In this document: positions 7,714-16,375 of the stretch, piece by piece
Numbering within the stretch: position 1 is the stretch's first letter
Layout: each line of letters opens with the position of its first letter
Assembly (NCBI GenBank): GCA_038234975.1
Contig: JBBSUK010000015.1
Location: forward strand, 1 to 38,622
DNA from: Schlegelella_A sp038234975
GTDB taxonomy: Bacteria; Pseudomonadota; Gammaproteobacteria; Burkholderiales; Burkholderiaceae_C
DNA: 38,622 nt
Direction of reading: 5' to 3'
Made by a program: the position numbers and the translations under genes
Notes under the pieces: model-generated
Database searches by the model: none
Seen by the model: only the letters and a program-made list of their open reading frames with translations
Told to the model about the DNA's origin: nothing

Positions 7714-9021
7714 GTGCAGCCGTATGTCCTCGCCCTCGCGTTAGCGGGAACGACCTCGGCCATCGCGCTGGGTTCGGCCGCAACGAGCCGTGCGGCCTCC
7801 GACACCTCGCCCGGATCGACGTCGAGCGCCGCAGCCAGCGCCGACGCGCTGCCGCAGCTCCAGCGCGGCCGCTACCTCGCTCACCTGGGCGACTGCGCCG
7901 GCTGCCATACCGCCAAGGGCGGCAAGCCGTTGGCCGGCGGCCTCGCGATCGAAACCGGCTTCGGTTCGATCTTTACCCCGAACATCACCGCCGACCGCGC
8001 CACCGGCATCGGCGCCTGGTCGAAGGACGACTTCTATCGCGCCCTGCACACGGGGCACGACGACGAAGGCAAGCATCTCTACCCTGCTTTTCCGTATCCG
8101 TGGTTCACCAGAATCACCCGCGACGACGCCGATGCGATCAAGGACTATCTCGACACCGTGGCGCCGGTCCACCAGGAGAACAAGCCGCCGCAACTGGCGT
8201 GGTGGATGAGCTGGCGGGCGACGGTGGCGGGCTGGAACCTGCTCTGGTTCGACGAGGGCACCTTCCACGCCGACCCGCAGCGCTCCGCCGAGTGGAACCG
8301 CGGCGCCTACATCGTCGAAGGTCTCGGCCACTGCGGCGACTGCCATACCCCCAAGGGCTACTTCGGCGGCGCGAATCGCGACCACGCCCTCTCGGGCGGC
8401 TACACCGAGGGCGGCCACGCCAACGGCTGGTACGCGCCGAGCCTGCGCGGCGATTCGCGCGCCGGCCTCGGCGGCTGGAGCGCAGGCGACATCGCCCTCT
8501 ACCTGAAGACCGGCGCCAACGCGCACACGGCAGCGGCCGGCCCGATGGCCGAAGCCGTGAAGCGATCGATCCGCTTCTACAGCGACGCCGACCTCATGGC
8601 CGTGGCCGTGTACCTGAAGAGCCTGGCGCCGCAGCAAGACGACGTGCGGGTCCAGCCGATCGAAGCGCAGACACTGGTCCGCGGCGAAGGTCTCTTCGTC
8701 GACAACTGCGCCGCCTGCCACATGCACGACGGCGGCGGCATTGCGCACGTCTTTCCCACGCTGATGGGCAGCTCCGCGATCCAGGCGCGCGAGCCGGCGA
8801 GCGTCGTTCGCATCGTTCTCGAAGGCGCTGCAGTCCCCGCCGCCCATGGCCAGAGTTCGTATCTCGCGATGCCGGCGTTCGGCCGAAAGCTCGACGATCG
8901 GGAGGTCGCCGATGTCGTCAGCTACATCCGCAACGCCTGGGGCAACCGGGGCTCGGTCGTGGATGCCGGCGTGGTCGCCAAGTCGCGCAAGGCGTTGGCC
9001 GCCAAGACGTCCGAAGAGTGA
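7714..9021 (+). CDS. Triheme cytochrome c subunit of the FAD dehydrogenase
   Basis: Periplasmic electron acceptor of the GMC dehydrogenase, 435 residues from a GTG at 7714, ten bases after the GMC stop. The signal peptide runs from VLALALAGTTSAIALG to about residue 30. Three heme sites are present: CAGCH (C61, C64, H65), CGDCH (C207, C210, H211) and CAACH (C332, C335, H336). The spacing is that of the alcohol/gluconate dehydrogenase cytochrome family. The first two domains each carry the FTPNIT or WYAPSL type segment that follows the heme. No C-terminal membrane anchor is evident, unlike the triheme protein of the second operon. It would pass electrons to the diheme or monoheme cytochromes encoded downstream. 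Confidence 0.9.
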   Translation: MQPYVLALALAGTTSAIALGSAATSRAASDTSPGSTSSAAASADALPQLQRGRYLAHLGDCAGCHTAKGGKPLAGGLAIETGFGSIFTPNITADRATGIGAWSKDDFYRALHTGHDDEGKHLYPAFPYPWFTRITRDDADAIKDYLDTVAPVHQENKPPQLAWWMSWRATVAGWNLLWFDEGTFHADPQRSAEWNRGAYIVEGLGHCGDCHTPKGYFGGANRDHALSGGYTEGGHANGWYAPSLRGDSRAGLGGWSAGDIALYLKTGANAHTAAAGPMAEAVKRSIRFYSDADLMAVAVYLKSLAPQQDDVRVQPIEAQTLVRGEGLFVDNCAACHMHDGGGIAHVFPTLMGSSAIQAREPASVVRIVLEGAAVPAAHGQSSYLAMPAFGRKLDDREVADVVSYIRNAWGNRGSVVDAGVVAKSRKALAAKTSEE

Positions 9022-9025
9022 TGGC

Positions 9026-9655
9026 ATGCCGCTGCGCCACCTGCTTGCGTTCGCGTTCACGGGTCTGACCATGTCGGCACAGGGTCAAGACGCGATGCCC
9101 CACCAACCCGTGGCCACCGCCGCGCTCGTGCAGCAGGTCTGCGCCGCCTGCCACGGCCTCGACGGCAACAGCAGGCGGGCCGGCGTCCCGTCGCTCGCCG
9201 GCCAGGTTCAGGCCTACCTCGAAGGGCAGTTGCATGCGTTCGCCGCCCAAGGCGACCTGCGTGCAAACGGGGTCATGGGCGCCATCGCCGTGAACCTGAA
9301 CGCCGACGAGATGAAGCGCGTCTCGATCCACTACGCCCACCAGTCGCTTCGACCGACGAAGCCGGTCGACGCGCCGCGCTGGATCCGCCGCGCCGGCGAG
9401 AAGATCTTCTACGCGGGCCTTCCGGCCAAGGGCGTGGCCTCGTGCGCGTCGTGCCACGGCACCCGCGCGCAGGGCCTGCCCGACCTGTTTCCGCGCCTGG
9501 CCGGCCAGCACGCCGCCTACGTTGCCGAGCAACTGCGGCACTTTCGATCCGGTCGCCGAACCAGCGACCCGCACGCCATGATGCGCAATCTGGCGGCCCG
9601 TCTTTCAGACCGAGACATCGACGCGGTCGCGACCTTCGTCGCTTCGCTGCGCTGA
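9026..9655 (+). CDS. Diheme cytochrome c (cytochrome c4-like)
   Basis: Periplasmic electron carrier of 209 residues, ATG at 9026, four bases after the previous stop. The first 20 residues form a short signal peptide (LLAFAFTGLTMSAQGQ). Two similar domains each carry one heme: CAACH (C39, C42, H43) and CASCH (C140, C143, H144). The segments VPSLAGQVQAYLEGQLHAF and FPRLAGQHAAYVAEQLRHF are the two halves of the duplication and are typical of cytochrome c4-like proteins. It probably links the dehydrogenases to the oxidase encoded in the same gene set. Confidence 0.88.
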   Translation: MPLRHLLAFAFTGLTMSAQGQDAMPHQPVATAALVQQVCAACHGLDGNSRRAGVPSLAGQVQAYLEGQLHAFAAQGDLRANGVMGAIAVNLNADEMKRVSIHYAHQSLRPTKPVDAPRWIRRAGEKIFYAGLPAKGVASCASCHGTRAQGLPDLFPRLAGQHAAYVAEQLRHFRSGRRTSDPHAMMRNLAARLSDRDIDAVATFVASLR

Positions 9656-9684
9656 ACACCGCAACCCTTTCCTCGAATCCGACC

Positions 9685-11694
9685 ATGACCTCCTGCATGA
9701 ACTTCGCCGCGTCAGCGGGTCCGATCCTGAGGCGCTGGACCCTGGGCACGGCGCTCGCCGTGCTGGTCGTCCACCCTCTGGCCGCTGGCGCACAGGCGTC
9801 GGCTCCCGCGCCCCATCCGCCCGGCGTCCAGCCCGCCGGCCTCGGCACGGGGACCGCGCCGCCGTCGGCCGGCGTTTCGATTCCAGAGCCGGCCATGAAG
9901 GAAGCCTCGTCGCCCGCCGGCGCCGCGCCCGGACAGCCGCTGAACAACGCGCACGCCAGCTTCGCGCCCGCCTACCCCCCGGGCGAGTGGCGCAGCCAGG
10001 CACGCGACTACGCCAACACGCGCTACAGCCCGCTCGACCAGATCACGGCGGCCAACGTCGCCAAGCTGCGCGTCGCCTGGTCGTTCTCCGACGGCACGCC
10101 CAACGGCCACGAGGCCGCCCCCCTCGTCGTCGGCGACACGATGTACCTCGTCACGCCGTTTCCGAACCTCGCCTATGCGCTCGACCTCACCAAGGCCGGA
10201 GCGCCGATCAAGTGGTCGTACCACCCGAGGCCGACACCGCTGGCGATCGGCAAGGCCTGTTGCGACACCGTCAACCGCGGCAGCGCCTATGCCGACGGCA
10301 AGCTGATCTACAACCTGCTCGACGCGCACACCATCGCCATCGATACGGCGACGGGCAAGGAGGTCTGGCGCACGAAGATGGGCGACGTGACCACGGGCGT
10401 CACGATGACGATGGCGCCCTTCGTCGTCGGCGACAAGGTCTACGTCGGCAACAGCGGCGGCGAACTCGGTGTGTGGGGCTGGCTGGCGGCACTCGACGTG
10501 AAGACCGGCAAGGAACTCTGGCGCGCGCACAGCAGCGGCACCGACAAGGACGTTCTGATCGGCGCCGACTTCAAGCCCTACTACGCATGGATGAAGGGCA
10601 AGGACCTCGGCAAGACGACCTGGCCGGCAGGCATGTGGAAGACCGGTGCTGGAGCCGTCTGGGGCTGGGTCTCCTACGACCCCGAGACCAACCTCATCTA
10701 CTACGGCACGAGCAACCCGGGCCCGCGTGTGCCGGCGCAGCGCCCCGGCTACAACCTGTGGACGAGCGCGATGTTCGCGCGCGATGCCGACACCGGGATG
10801 GCGAAGTGGGCCTACCAGTTCACGCCGCACGACCAGTGGGACTACGACGGGGTCAACGAGAACGTGCTGCTCGACCACACCTTCGACGGCAAGCCGCGCA
10901 AGGTCCTCGTCCACTTCGACCGCAACGCCTTCGCCTACACCATCGACCGCACGACCGGGGAGGTGCTGAGCGCGGCGCCGTTCGCGTATCAGAACTGGTC
11001 GCACGGCATCGATCTGAAGACCGGCATGCCCAAGGTCGTGGCCGAGATGCAGCCCAAGCCGAACGTGAAGCTCAGGAACGTCTGCCCGCCCGACATCGGC
11101 GGCAAGGACTGGCAACCATCGGCCTTCTCGCCGCGCACCGGACTCGTCTACGCCGGCATCTTCAACATCTGCATGGACGTGACCGACCATCCGCAGTCGT
11201 ACATCCCGGGCACGCCCTATGACGGCATGGAAATGACGCGCCATGCCGGGCCCGGCGGCAACTGGGGCGAGTTCATGGCCTGGGACCCGGTGGCCGGCAA
11301 GAAGGTATGGTCGATCAAGGAACAGTTCATGACGATGAGCGGAACGCTCGCGACCGCCGGCGACGTCGTCTTCTACGGCACCGTCGACGGCTGGTTCCGC
11401 GCCGTCGACGCGAGAAGCGGCAAGGTGCTCTGGTCGCAAAAGCTCAGCTCGGGAATCATCGGCCAGCCGATGACCTACCTCGGACCCGACAAGCGCCAGT
11501 ATGTCGCCATCTATTCAGGCGTTGGCGGCGCAGCCGGCGTCAGTGCTTCGCAGCCGGGCTATCCGCCCAAGGGCGGGGTGCTCTACGTGTTCTCCATCGA
11601 CGGCGACTCGCCGCATTCGGCAGCCGGCATGCTGACAACCGAAGGCTCGGTGCCGGCCGTCTCATCCGATGGTGGCATGGGAGGCAAGCGATGA
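9685..11694 (+). CDS. PQQ-dependent alcohol dehydrogenase, XoxF-like (lanthanide-type ligands)
   Basis: Periplasmic quinoprotein of 669 residues, a beta-propeller enzyme that oxidises alcohols with PQQ. It has a signal peptide followed by a Pro/Ala-rich linker. Family marks: RDYANTRYSPLDQI, the vicinal cysteine pair C192-C193 (KACCDTVNRG), repeated W-docking motifs, and HDQWDYDGVNEN. By eye the metal ligands are E260 (GGELGV), N344 (TSNPG), catalytic D386 and D388. An Asp two residues after the catalytic Asp marks the lanthanide-dependent XoxF/ExaF/PedH types; calcium enzymes have a smaller residue there. There is no fused cytochrome domain, so electrons go to separate cytochromes; the next gene overlaps it by four bases. 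PQQ synthesis genes and a xoxJ homologue are absent here. The start could also be the ATG at 9697. Confidence 0.9.
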   Translation: MTSCMNFAASAGPILRRWTLGTALAVLVVHPLAAGAQASAPAPHPPGVQPAGLGTGTAPPSAGVSIPEPAMKEASSPAGAAPGQPLNNAHASFAPAYPPGEWRSQARDYANTRYSPLDQITAANVAKLRVAWSFSDGTPNGHEAAPLVVGDTMYLVTPFPNLAYALDLTKAGAPIKWSYHPRPTPLAIGKACCDTVNRGSAYADGKLIYNLLDAHTIAIDTATGKEVWRTKMGDVTTGVTMTMAPFVVGDKVYVGNSGGELGVWGWLAALDVKTGKELWRAHSSGTDKDVLIGADFKPYYAWMKGKDLGKTTWPAGMWKTGAGAVWGWVSYDPETNLIYYGTSNPGPRVPAQRPGYNLWTSAMFARDADTGMAKWAYQFTPHDQWDYDGVNENVLLDHTFDGKPRKVLVHFDRNAFAYTIDRTTGEVLSAAPFAYQNWSHGIDLKTGMPKVVAEMQPKPNVKLRNVCPPDIGGKDWQPSAFSPRTGLVYAGIFNICMDVTDHPQSYIPGTPYDGMEMTRHAGPGGNWGEFMAWDPVAGKKVWSIKEQFMTMSGTLATAGDVVFYGTVDGWFRAVDARSGKVLWSQKLSSGIIGQPMTYLGPDKRQYVAIYSGVGGAAGVSASQPGYPPKGGVLYVFSIDGDSPHSAAGMLTTEGSVPAVSSDGGMGGKR

Positions 11695-12338
11695 ACTCCG
11701 GTCGGCGTCGTCGTCTGGCCGCCCTGGCGATCGCCTGCGGCGCAGCACTGGTCGCAGCGTGCGGCAAGAACAGCGGCGGCAGCACGGCGGCCGCGCCGCC
11801 GCAACCCGAGCCGGGCGCGACGGCGCTGGGCGACGTGCCCCTCGGCGATGTCGCCGGCGCAGCGCAAAGCGCGCTGGCGACGCGGTTCCCCAACCCATAC
11901 GGGAATGATCCGCAAGCCGTCCAGCAGGGCAAGGAGCTCTTCGTCAAGATGAACTGCGCCGGCTGCCACGGCTACGGCGCCAAGGGCAACATCGGGCCGA
12001 GCCTCACCGACGGCTCCTGGCGCTACGGCGGCGTCCCGGCGTCGATCTTCAATTCGATCTATCAGGGTCGCCCGAAAGGCATGCCGGCGTGGAATCCGGC
12101 GCTGCCGCCGCAGGACATCTGGAAGATCGTCGCCTACATCCAGTCGCTCGGAGGCAGCTACCCCGCGAGCCAGTATCAGGCCTGGCTGCAAGGCGACAAG
12201 CAGGGCCAGAACGTTCCGGGCGAAGTCGGTGCGACGCTGCCGGCAGATCAGGCGGCCAGCACGCCGGTGCCCAAAGGCGGCACGCCGAGCGCCACGCCGC
12301 AAGCCGCAATCCAGCCGCTACCGGGCAGCGGCAAATGA
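11691..12338 (+). CDS. Lipoprotein cytochrome c
   Basis: Monoheme cytochrome of 215 residues, overlapping the PQQ dehydrogenase stop by four bases (ATGA). The N-terminus is a lipoprotein signal ending in ALVAAC, so it should be lipid-anchored at the periplasmic face. A low-complexity Ala/Pro linker follows, then one heme site CAGCH (C89, C92, H93) with distal segment GRPKGMPAWNPALP supplying the methionine ligand. The C-terminal 50 residues are disordered in composition (Pro, Ala, Gly). It is placed to accept electrons from the quinoprotein and deliver them to the caa3 oxidase, whose subunit II gene overlaps its own stop. Confidence 0.87.
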   Translation: MNSGRRRRLAALAIACGAALVAACGKNSGGSTAAAPPQPEPGATALGDVPLGDVAGAAQSALATRFPNPYGNDPQAVQQGKELFVKMNCAGCHGYGAKGNIGPSLTDGSWRYGGVPASIFNSIYQGRPKGMPAWNPALPPQDIWKIVAYIQSLGGSYPASQYQAWLQGDKQGQNVPGEVGATLPADQAASTPVPKGGTPSATPQAAIQPLPGSGK

Positions 12339-13345
12339 GAACGAGCCGGGCCGGCTGCGGAGTCGCGCTTTGCGGATGGCCGCTCGTGGCCGCGGCCGAG
12401 TCGCCGATGTCGTACCTGCGCACCTTCGGCCCCGCGGGCGACCCGGCGACGAGGCTCGGCTGGGGACTGGGCATCGTCTCGATCGTCGTCGTGCTCGTCA
12501 TCGTGGTGCTCCTTCTCGCTGCGGTCATGCGGCGCCGCGCCGGCTCCGCCGATCCGAACGCCCTCGCGGTTCGCAGCGACGAAGGCGGCATGTCGTGGCT
12601 CTACGTCGGTGTGGGCGTGTCGAGCGTGGTCCTCGTCGCGTGCGCGGTGTGGACGATGTTCACCGTCGCGGCGGTCGCGATGCCGGCGCGGACCGATCTG
12701 ACGCTGCAGGTGACCGCTGCGCAGTGGTGGTGGAGCGTGCGCTACGTGAGCAGCGAACCCGACCGCATCTTCACGACCGCCAACGAGATCCACATCCCGG
12801 TCGGCCGGCCGGTGCGCATCGAGCTGACGAGCCACGACGTGATCCATTCCTTCTGGATTCCGCGTCTGGGCGGAAAGATGGACATCATTCCGGGCCAGAC
12901 CAATGTCACCTGGTTGCAGGCCGACGAGCCGGGTGTCTATCGCGGCCAATGCGGCGAATACTGCGGCGCCCAGCACGCCCACATGGCGATGTACGTCGTC
13001 GCCGAGGCACCGCGCGAATACGCGACCTGGGTGCGCGACCAGCTTCGCGATGCCGTTGCTCCGGCGTCGGCGCCCGAGCAGCTCGGCAAGCAGGCCTTCG
13101 CGGCGCATTGCGCGGCGTGCCACGCTGTCCGCGGCACGGCTGCCGGCGGCATCCTCGGCCCGGACCTGACGCATCTGATGAGCCGGCACACCATCGCCGC
13201 GGGTTTGCTGCCGAACACGCCGGGAAACCTCGCCGCGTGGGTCGCCGATTCGCAGGCGCTCAAGCCCGGCGCTCGCATGCCGGCGCTGGCGCTTTCGGGT
13301 CGCGATCTCAACGCCGTCGTCACGTACCTGCAGACCCTGCGCTGA
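12335..13345 (+). CDS. Cytochrome c oxidase subunit II with C-terminal cytochrome c domain (caa3 type)
   Basis: Electron-entry subunit of the oxidase, 336 residues, ATGA overlap with the lipoprotein cytochrome. In order: a signal-like N-terminus, two membrane helices (about 40-62 and 85-108), a cupredoxin domain with the aromatic entry patch QWWWSVRY, and a complete CuA site (H171 in VIHSFW, C206, E208, C210, H214, M217 in QCGEYCGAQHAHM). A fused cytochrome c domain follows with heme site CAACH (C259, C262, H263). The fusion defines the caa3 arrangement. All electron-transfer residues are intact, in contrast to the altered proton-channel positions of subunit I. Confidence 0.93.
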   Translation: MRTSRAGCGVALCGWPLVAAAESPMSYLRTFGPAGDPATRLGWGLGIVSIVVVLVIVVLLLAAVMRRRAGSADPNALAVRSDEGGMSWLYVGVGVSSVVLVACAVWTMFTVAAVAMPARTDLTLQVTAAQWWWSVRYVSSEPDRIFTTANEIHIPVGRPVRIELTSHDVIHSFWIPRLGGKMDIIPGQTNVTWLQADEPGVYRGQCGEYCGAQHAHMAMYVVAEAPREYATWVRDQLRDAVAPASAPEQLGKQAFAAHCAACHAVRGTAAGGILGPDLTHLMSRHTIAAGLLPNTPGNLAAWVADSQALKPGARMPALALSGRDLNAVVTYLQTLR

Positions 13346-13361
13346 ACCCGAGAGCGTAACC

Positions 13362-15314
13362 GTGGCCAACACCGACGCCCTGCGCATCCCCGTCATCGCC
13401 CGTCCCGGTGACGATGCGAGCATCGCGCCGCGCCTGCAACGCATCTGGGAAACCCGCGCCGGCTGGATCGGCGCGCTCGCCTCGGTCGACCACAAGGCGA
13501 TCGGCAAGCGCTACCTCGTCACCTCGTTCATCTTCCTGATCCTCGGCGGCCTCGAGGCCGCGGTGATGCGGCTGCAGCTCGCCCAGCCGAACCAGACGCT
13601 GCTGACACCGGAGCAATACAACCAGCTCTTCACGATGCACGGCGTGACGATGATCTTTCTCTACGCGCTGCCGGTGCTTTCGGGATTCAGCAACTTCCTC
13701 TGGCCGTTGCTGCTGGGCTCGCGCGACATGGCGTTCCCGCGACTGAACGCGTTCTCCTACTGGATCTTCCTGTTTTCGGGCCTCTTTCTCTACGCCAGCT
13801 TTCCGGTCGGGCGGGCGCCCGACGCGGGCTGGTTCAACTACGTGCCGTATTCGTCGCTGGCCTACAACCCGGGCATCAACATCGACCTCTATGCCCTTGG
13901 CATGGTGCTGCTCGGCGTCTCGACGACGGTGGGCTCGATCAACTTCATCGTCACGCTCATCCGCACCCGCGCGCCGGGCATGTCGATCAACCGCGTGCCG
14001 ATCCTCGTCTGGGGCACGCTGACGGCCTCGGTCGGCAACATCTTTGCGGTACCGGCGGTGAGTCTCGCTTTCCTGATGCTCTGGATGGACCGCCGCTTCG
14101 GCATGCACTTCTTCGACGTCGCAGGCGGTGGCCAGCCGTTGCTCTGGCAGCATCTGTTCTGGATGTTCGGCCATCCGTGGGTCTATGCCATCGTGCTGCC
14201 GGCCATGGGCATCGTCTCCGACGGCCTGCCGACGTTTTGCCGGCGGCCGCTCGTCGGCTACACCGCCGTCGCCCTGGCGACCGTGACGACGATGGTGCTC
14301 GGCTTCGGTGTCTGGGTGCATCACATGTTCGCGACCGGGCTGCCGCCGCTGTCGCTGTCGTTCTTCAGCGCCGCGAGCTTCGTCATCGTCATCCCGAGTG
14401 CGGTCGGCGTCTTCGCCTGGCTGGCGACGATCTGGACCGGCCGCCCGCAGTTCACCACGCCGTTCCTCTTCTTCGCCGGCTTCGTGATCGTGTTCGTGAT
14501 CGGCGGCGTCTCGGGGTTCATGACTGCGGCCGTGCCGGTCGACACGCAGCTCACCGACACCTACTTCGTCGTCGCCCACATTCACTACGTGCTGATCGGC
14601 ATCAACGTCTTCCCCGTGGTCGGCGGCATCCACTACTGGTTCCCGAAGTTCACCGGCAAGCTGATGAACGAGCGCCTCGGCAAGTGGACCTTCTGGACCA
14701 TGTTCGTCGGCTTCAACGTGGGCTTCTTCCCGATGCACATCCTCGGCCTGCTCGGCATGCCGCGGCGCGTCTACACCTACGCGGCCGGCCTGGGCTGGGG
14801 CACGATCAACCTGATCGTCACGATCGGCGCCTACCTGTTCGCCTTCGGCGTGCTGCTCTTCCTGATCAACGTCTGGCGCAGCCTGCGCAGTGGCGAGCGG
14901 GCGGGCCCGAACCCGTGGAACGCGCCGTCGCTGGAATGGGCGACCTCGTCGCCGCCGCCGCCCTACAACTTCGCCGTCATCCCGACGGTCGGCAGCCGCT
15001 ATCCGCTGTGGGAAGACCGGATGACCGGGCAGGCGGGCCAGAGCACGACGGCCGAAGGGTTCCTGCTCGACGACGGCCGCGAGACGATCGGCACGTCGGC
15101 GCTCGATGCCGTCCCCGACGTGATCCTGCGCATGCCCGGCGACTCGCTGGCGCCACTCCTGCTGTCGCTGGCCCTGGTGGCCGCCTTCGCCGGCATGCTC
15201 ATTCACTCGTGGTGGCTCTTCGGCGCGGCGATGACGGCGTCGCTCGTCGCGACGATCGTCTGGCTGTGGCCCGAGGCCCGTCTCGGGCAGATCATGGACA
15301 TCGTCCATGAGTGA
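13362..15314 (+). CDS. Cytochrome c oxidase subunit I with atypical proton-channel residues
   Basis: Catalytic heme-copper subunit, 650 residues, GTG start at 13362. Ligands seen: H93 and H408 (low-spin heme), H406 (high-spin heme), H271, H320 and H321 (CuB), and Y275 for the His-Tyr cross-link. D122 in SRDMAFPRLN matches the D-channel entrance. Two extra C-terminal helices (about 605-648) occur, as in other long subunit I proteins. Odd: the usual GHPEVY motif reads GHPWVY (W273 instead of Glu, and no YS motif as in A2-type enzymes). The PTGxK region reads PSAVGVF, with G349 at the lysine position. The Mg-site HD pair reads T398-D399. Oxygen reduction should work, but proton pumping is doubtful. 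The alignment was made by eye. Confidence 0.93.
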   Translation: MANTDALRIPVIARPGDDASIAPRLQRIWETRAGWIGALASVDHKAIGKRYLVTSFIFLILGGLEAAVMRLQLAQPNQTLLTPEQYNQLFTMHGVTMIFLYALPVLSGFSNFLWPLLLGSRDMAFPRLNAFSYWIFLFSGLFLYASFPVGRAPDAGWFNYVPYSSLAYNPGINIDLYALGMVLLGVSTTVGSINFIVTLIRTRAPGMSINRVPILVWGTLTASVGNIFAVPAVSLAFLMLWMDRRFGMHFFDVAGGGQPLLWQHLFWMFGHPWVYAIVLPAMGIVSDGLPTFCRRPLVGYTAVALATVTTMVLGFGVWVHHMFATGLPPLSLSFFSAASFVIVIPSAVGVFAWLATIWTGRPQFTTPFLFFAGFVIVFVIGGVSGFMTAAVPVDTQLTDTYFVVAHIHYVLIGINVFPVVGGIHYWFPKFTGKLMNERLGKWTFWTMFVGFNVGFFPMHILGLLGMPRRVYTYAAGLGWGTINLIVTIGAYLFAFGVLLFLINVWRSLRSGERAGPNPWNAPSLEWATSSPPPPYNFAVIPTVGSRYPLWEDRMTGQAGQSTTAEGFLLDDGRETIGTSALDAVPDVILRMPGDSLAPLLLSLALVAAFAGMLIHSWWLFGAAMTASLVATIVWLWPEARLGQIMDIVHE

Positions 15315-15915
15315 AGCCGAAGCGCTCTACCGCGGCCAGGCGCTGCCGGTCGGCAGCAAGGGCCGCCTGTCGTCGGGCTGGTGGGGAATGATCACGGTGA
15401 TCGCGACCGAGACCGCCCTGTTCGCCTATCTGCTCTTCAGCTACTTCTACATCGCTTCGCAGAACGGCGGCGCCTGGCCGCCGGGCGGTCCGCCCAAGCT
15501 CGATCTCGCGATACCCGGCACGATCGTGCTGATGCTCGGCAGCGTCACCATGTGGTGGGGGGAAAAGGGGATCCGCGCCGGCCGGCAGGCGCAACTCCTG
15601 ATCGGCCTGGGCGCCTCGGTGCTGCTCGGCCTGGCTTTCGTCGCCCTCGAAGGCGTCGAGTGGAGCCGCAAGGGCTACACGCCGGCGACGCACGCCTACG
15701 GCTCGCTCTATTTCACCGTCACCGGCTTTCACCTCACGCACGTGCTCGTCGGCGTGCTGATGCTGGTGATGCTCTTCGTCTGGACGCTGCTCGGCTACTT
15801 CGGCGTTCGCCGCCATTCCACCGTGGCGATCGCGGTGATGTACTGGCACTTTGTCACGGTGGTCTGGGTCGCGGTGTTCCTCACCTTCTACGTCTCGCCC
15901 TACCTCTCCCGATGA
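15307..15915 (+). CDS. Cytochrome c oxidase subunit III
   Basis: Integral membrane subunit of 202 residues that starts inside the end of the subunit I gene (8-base overlap). It has five predicted helices, as in short bacterial subunit III proteins. Recognisable segments are TVIATETALFAYLLFSYFY, ALEGVEWSRKGYTP, FTVTGFHLTHVLVGVLML and YWHFVTVVWVAVFLTFYV. The conserved His and Glu of the family are present (FHLTHV, ALEGVEW). Subunit III stabilises the catalytic core and supports proton uptake in the A-type oxidases. The stop overlaps the next start by four bases. Confidence 0.92.
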   Translation: MSEAEALYRGQALPVGSKGRLSSGWWGMITVIATETALFAYLLFSYFYIASQNGGAWPPGGPPKLDLAIPGTIVLMLGSVTMWWGEKGIRAGRQAQLLIGLGASVLLGLAFVALEGVEWSRKGYTPATHAYGSLYFTVTGFHLTHVLVGVLMLVMLFVWTLLGYFGVRRHSTVAIAVMYWHFVTVVWVAVFLTFYVSPYLSR

Positions 15916-16373
15916 ACGCCACCACTGTCTCGACCGAAGAGTCGGCGCCGGAGCGCCAGTCGCACCCCTCCCCGCATCGGCACCGCGTGCAGCGCTGGGC
16001 GGTCTGGTTCGGGCTGCTCGGCGCACCCCTCGCCTGGAGCCTGCAGGAGCTCGTCAACGTGAGCCTCGCGGGGTACGCGTGCTTTCCCCACGACACGCCG
16101 CTGGCGGCGCCGCTCTGGTCGAATCTCGCGGCCATCGTCATCGCGGTCGACGCCGTGGCCCTCGTCGTCTGCGTGGCCGCTGGATTCGCGGCCTTGCACA
16201 CCTGGCGGCGCAGCCGCAACGAGAAACCGGGCGACGCGGAGCAACTGCTCGGCGGCGGCGACGGCCGGACGCGCTTCATGGCGATGGCCGGGATGATGAC
16301 CAGCGCGCTTTTCCTCGCCGGCACCGCACTCGCGGCGCTCAACCTCACGACCGTTCCCTTGTGCGGCGGCTGA
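15912..16373 (+). CDS. Small membrane protein of the oxidase operon
   Basis: A 153-residue protein with three predicted membrane helices (about 28-50, 67-95 and 122-148) after a hydrophilic, His-rich N-terminus (SHPSPHRHR). I recognise no named family. Its start overlaps the subunit III stop by four bases (ATGA) and a cytochrome c reading frame begins two bases after its stop, so it is co-translated with the oxidase. Position and topology suggest an accessory or subunit-IV-like part of this caa3 oxidase. The cysteines in YACFPHD and PLCGG could form a periplasmic pair. The role is inferred from context only. Confidence 0.8.
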   Translation: MNATTVSTEESAPERQSHPSPHRHRVQRWAVWFGLLGAPLAWSLQELVNVSLAGYACFPHDTPLAAPLWSNLAAIVIAVDAVALVVCVAAGFAALHTWRRSRNEKPGDAEQLLGGGDGRTRFMAMAGMMTSALFLAGTALAALNLTTVPLCGG

Positions 16374-16375
16374 AC

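Noticed and set aside
5874..7805. A minus-strand open frame of 643 codons opposite the GMC gene
   Set aside because: It mirrors a gene with clear FAD motifs and shows only the Arg/Val/Asp-rich composition typical of antisense frames in high-GC DNA.
9712..11439. A 575-codon minus-strand frame opposite the PQQ dehydrogenase
   Set aside because: Same reason: the plus strand has catalytic and metal-site motifs and the antisense product has none.
13320..15308. A 662-codon minus-strand frame opposite oxidase subunit I
   Set aside because: The highly charged product (many Arg, Asp, Glu, His) is the complement of membrane helices and has no domain; the plus-strand gene is certain.
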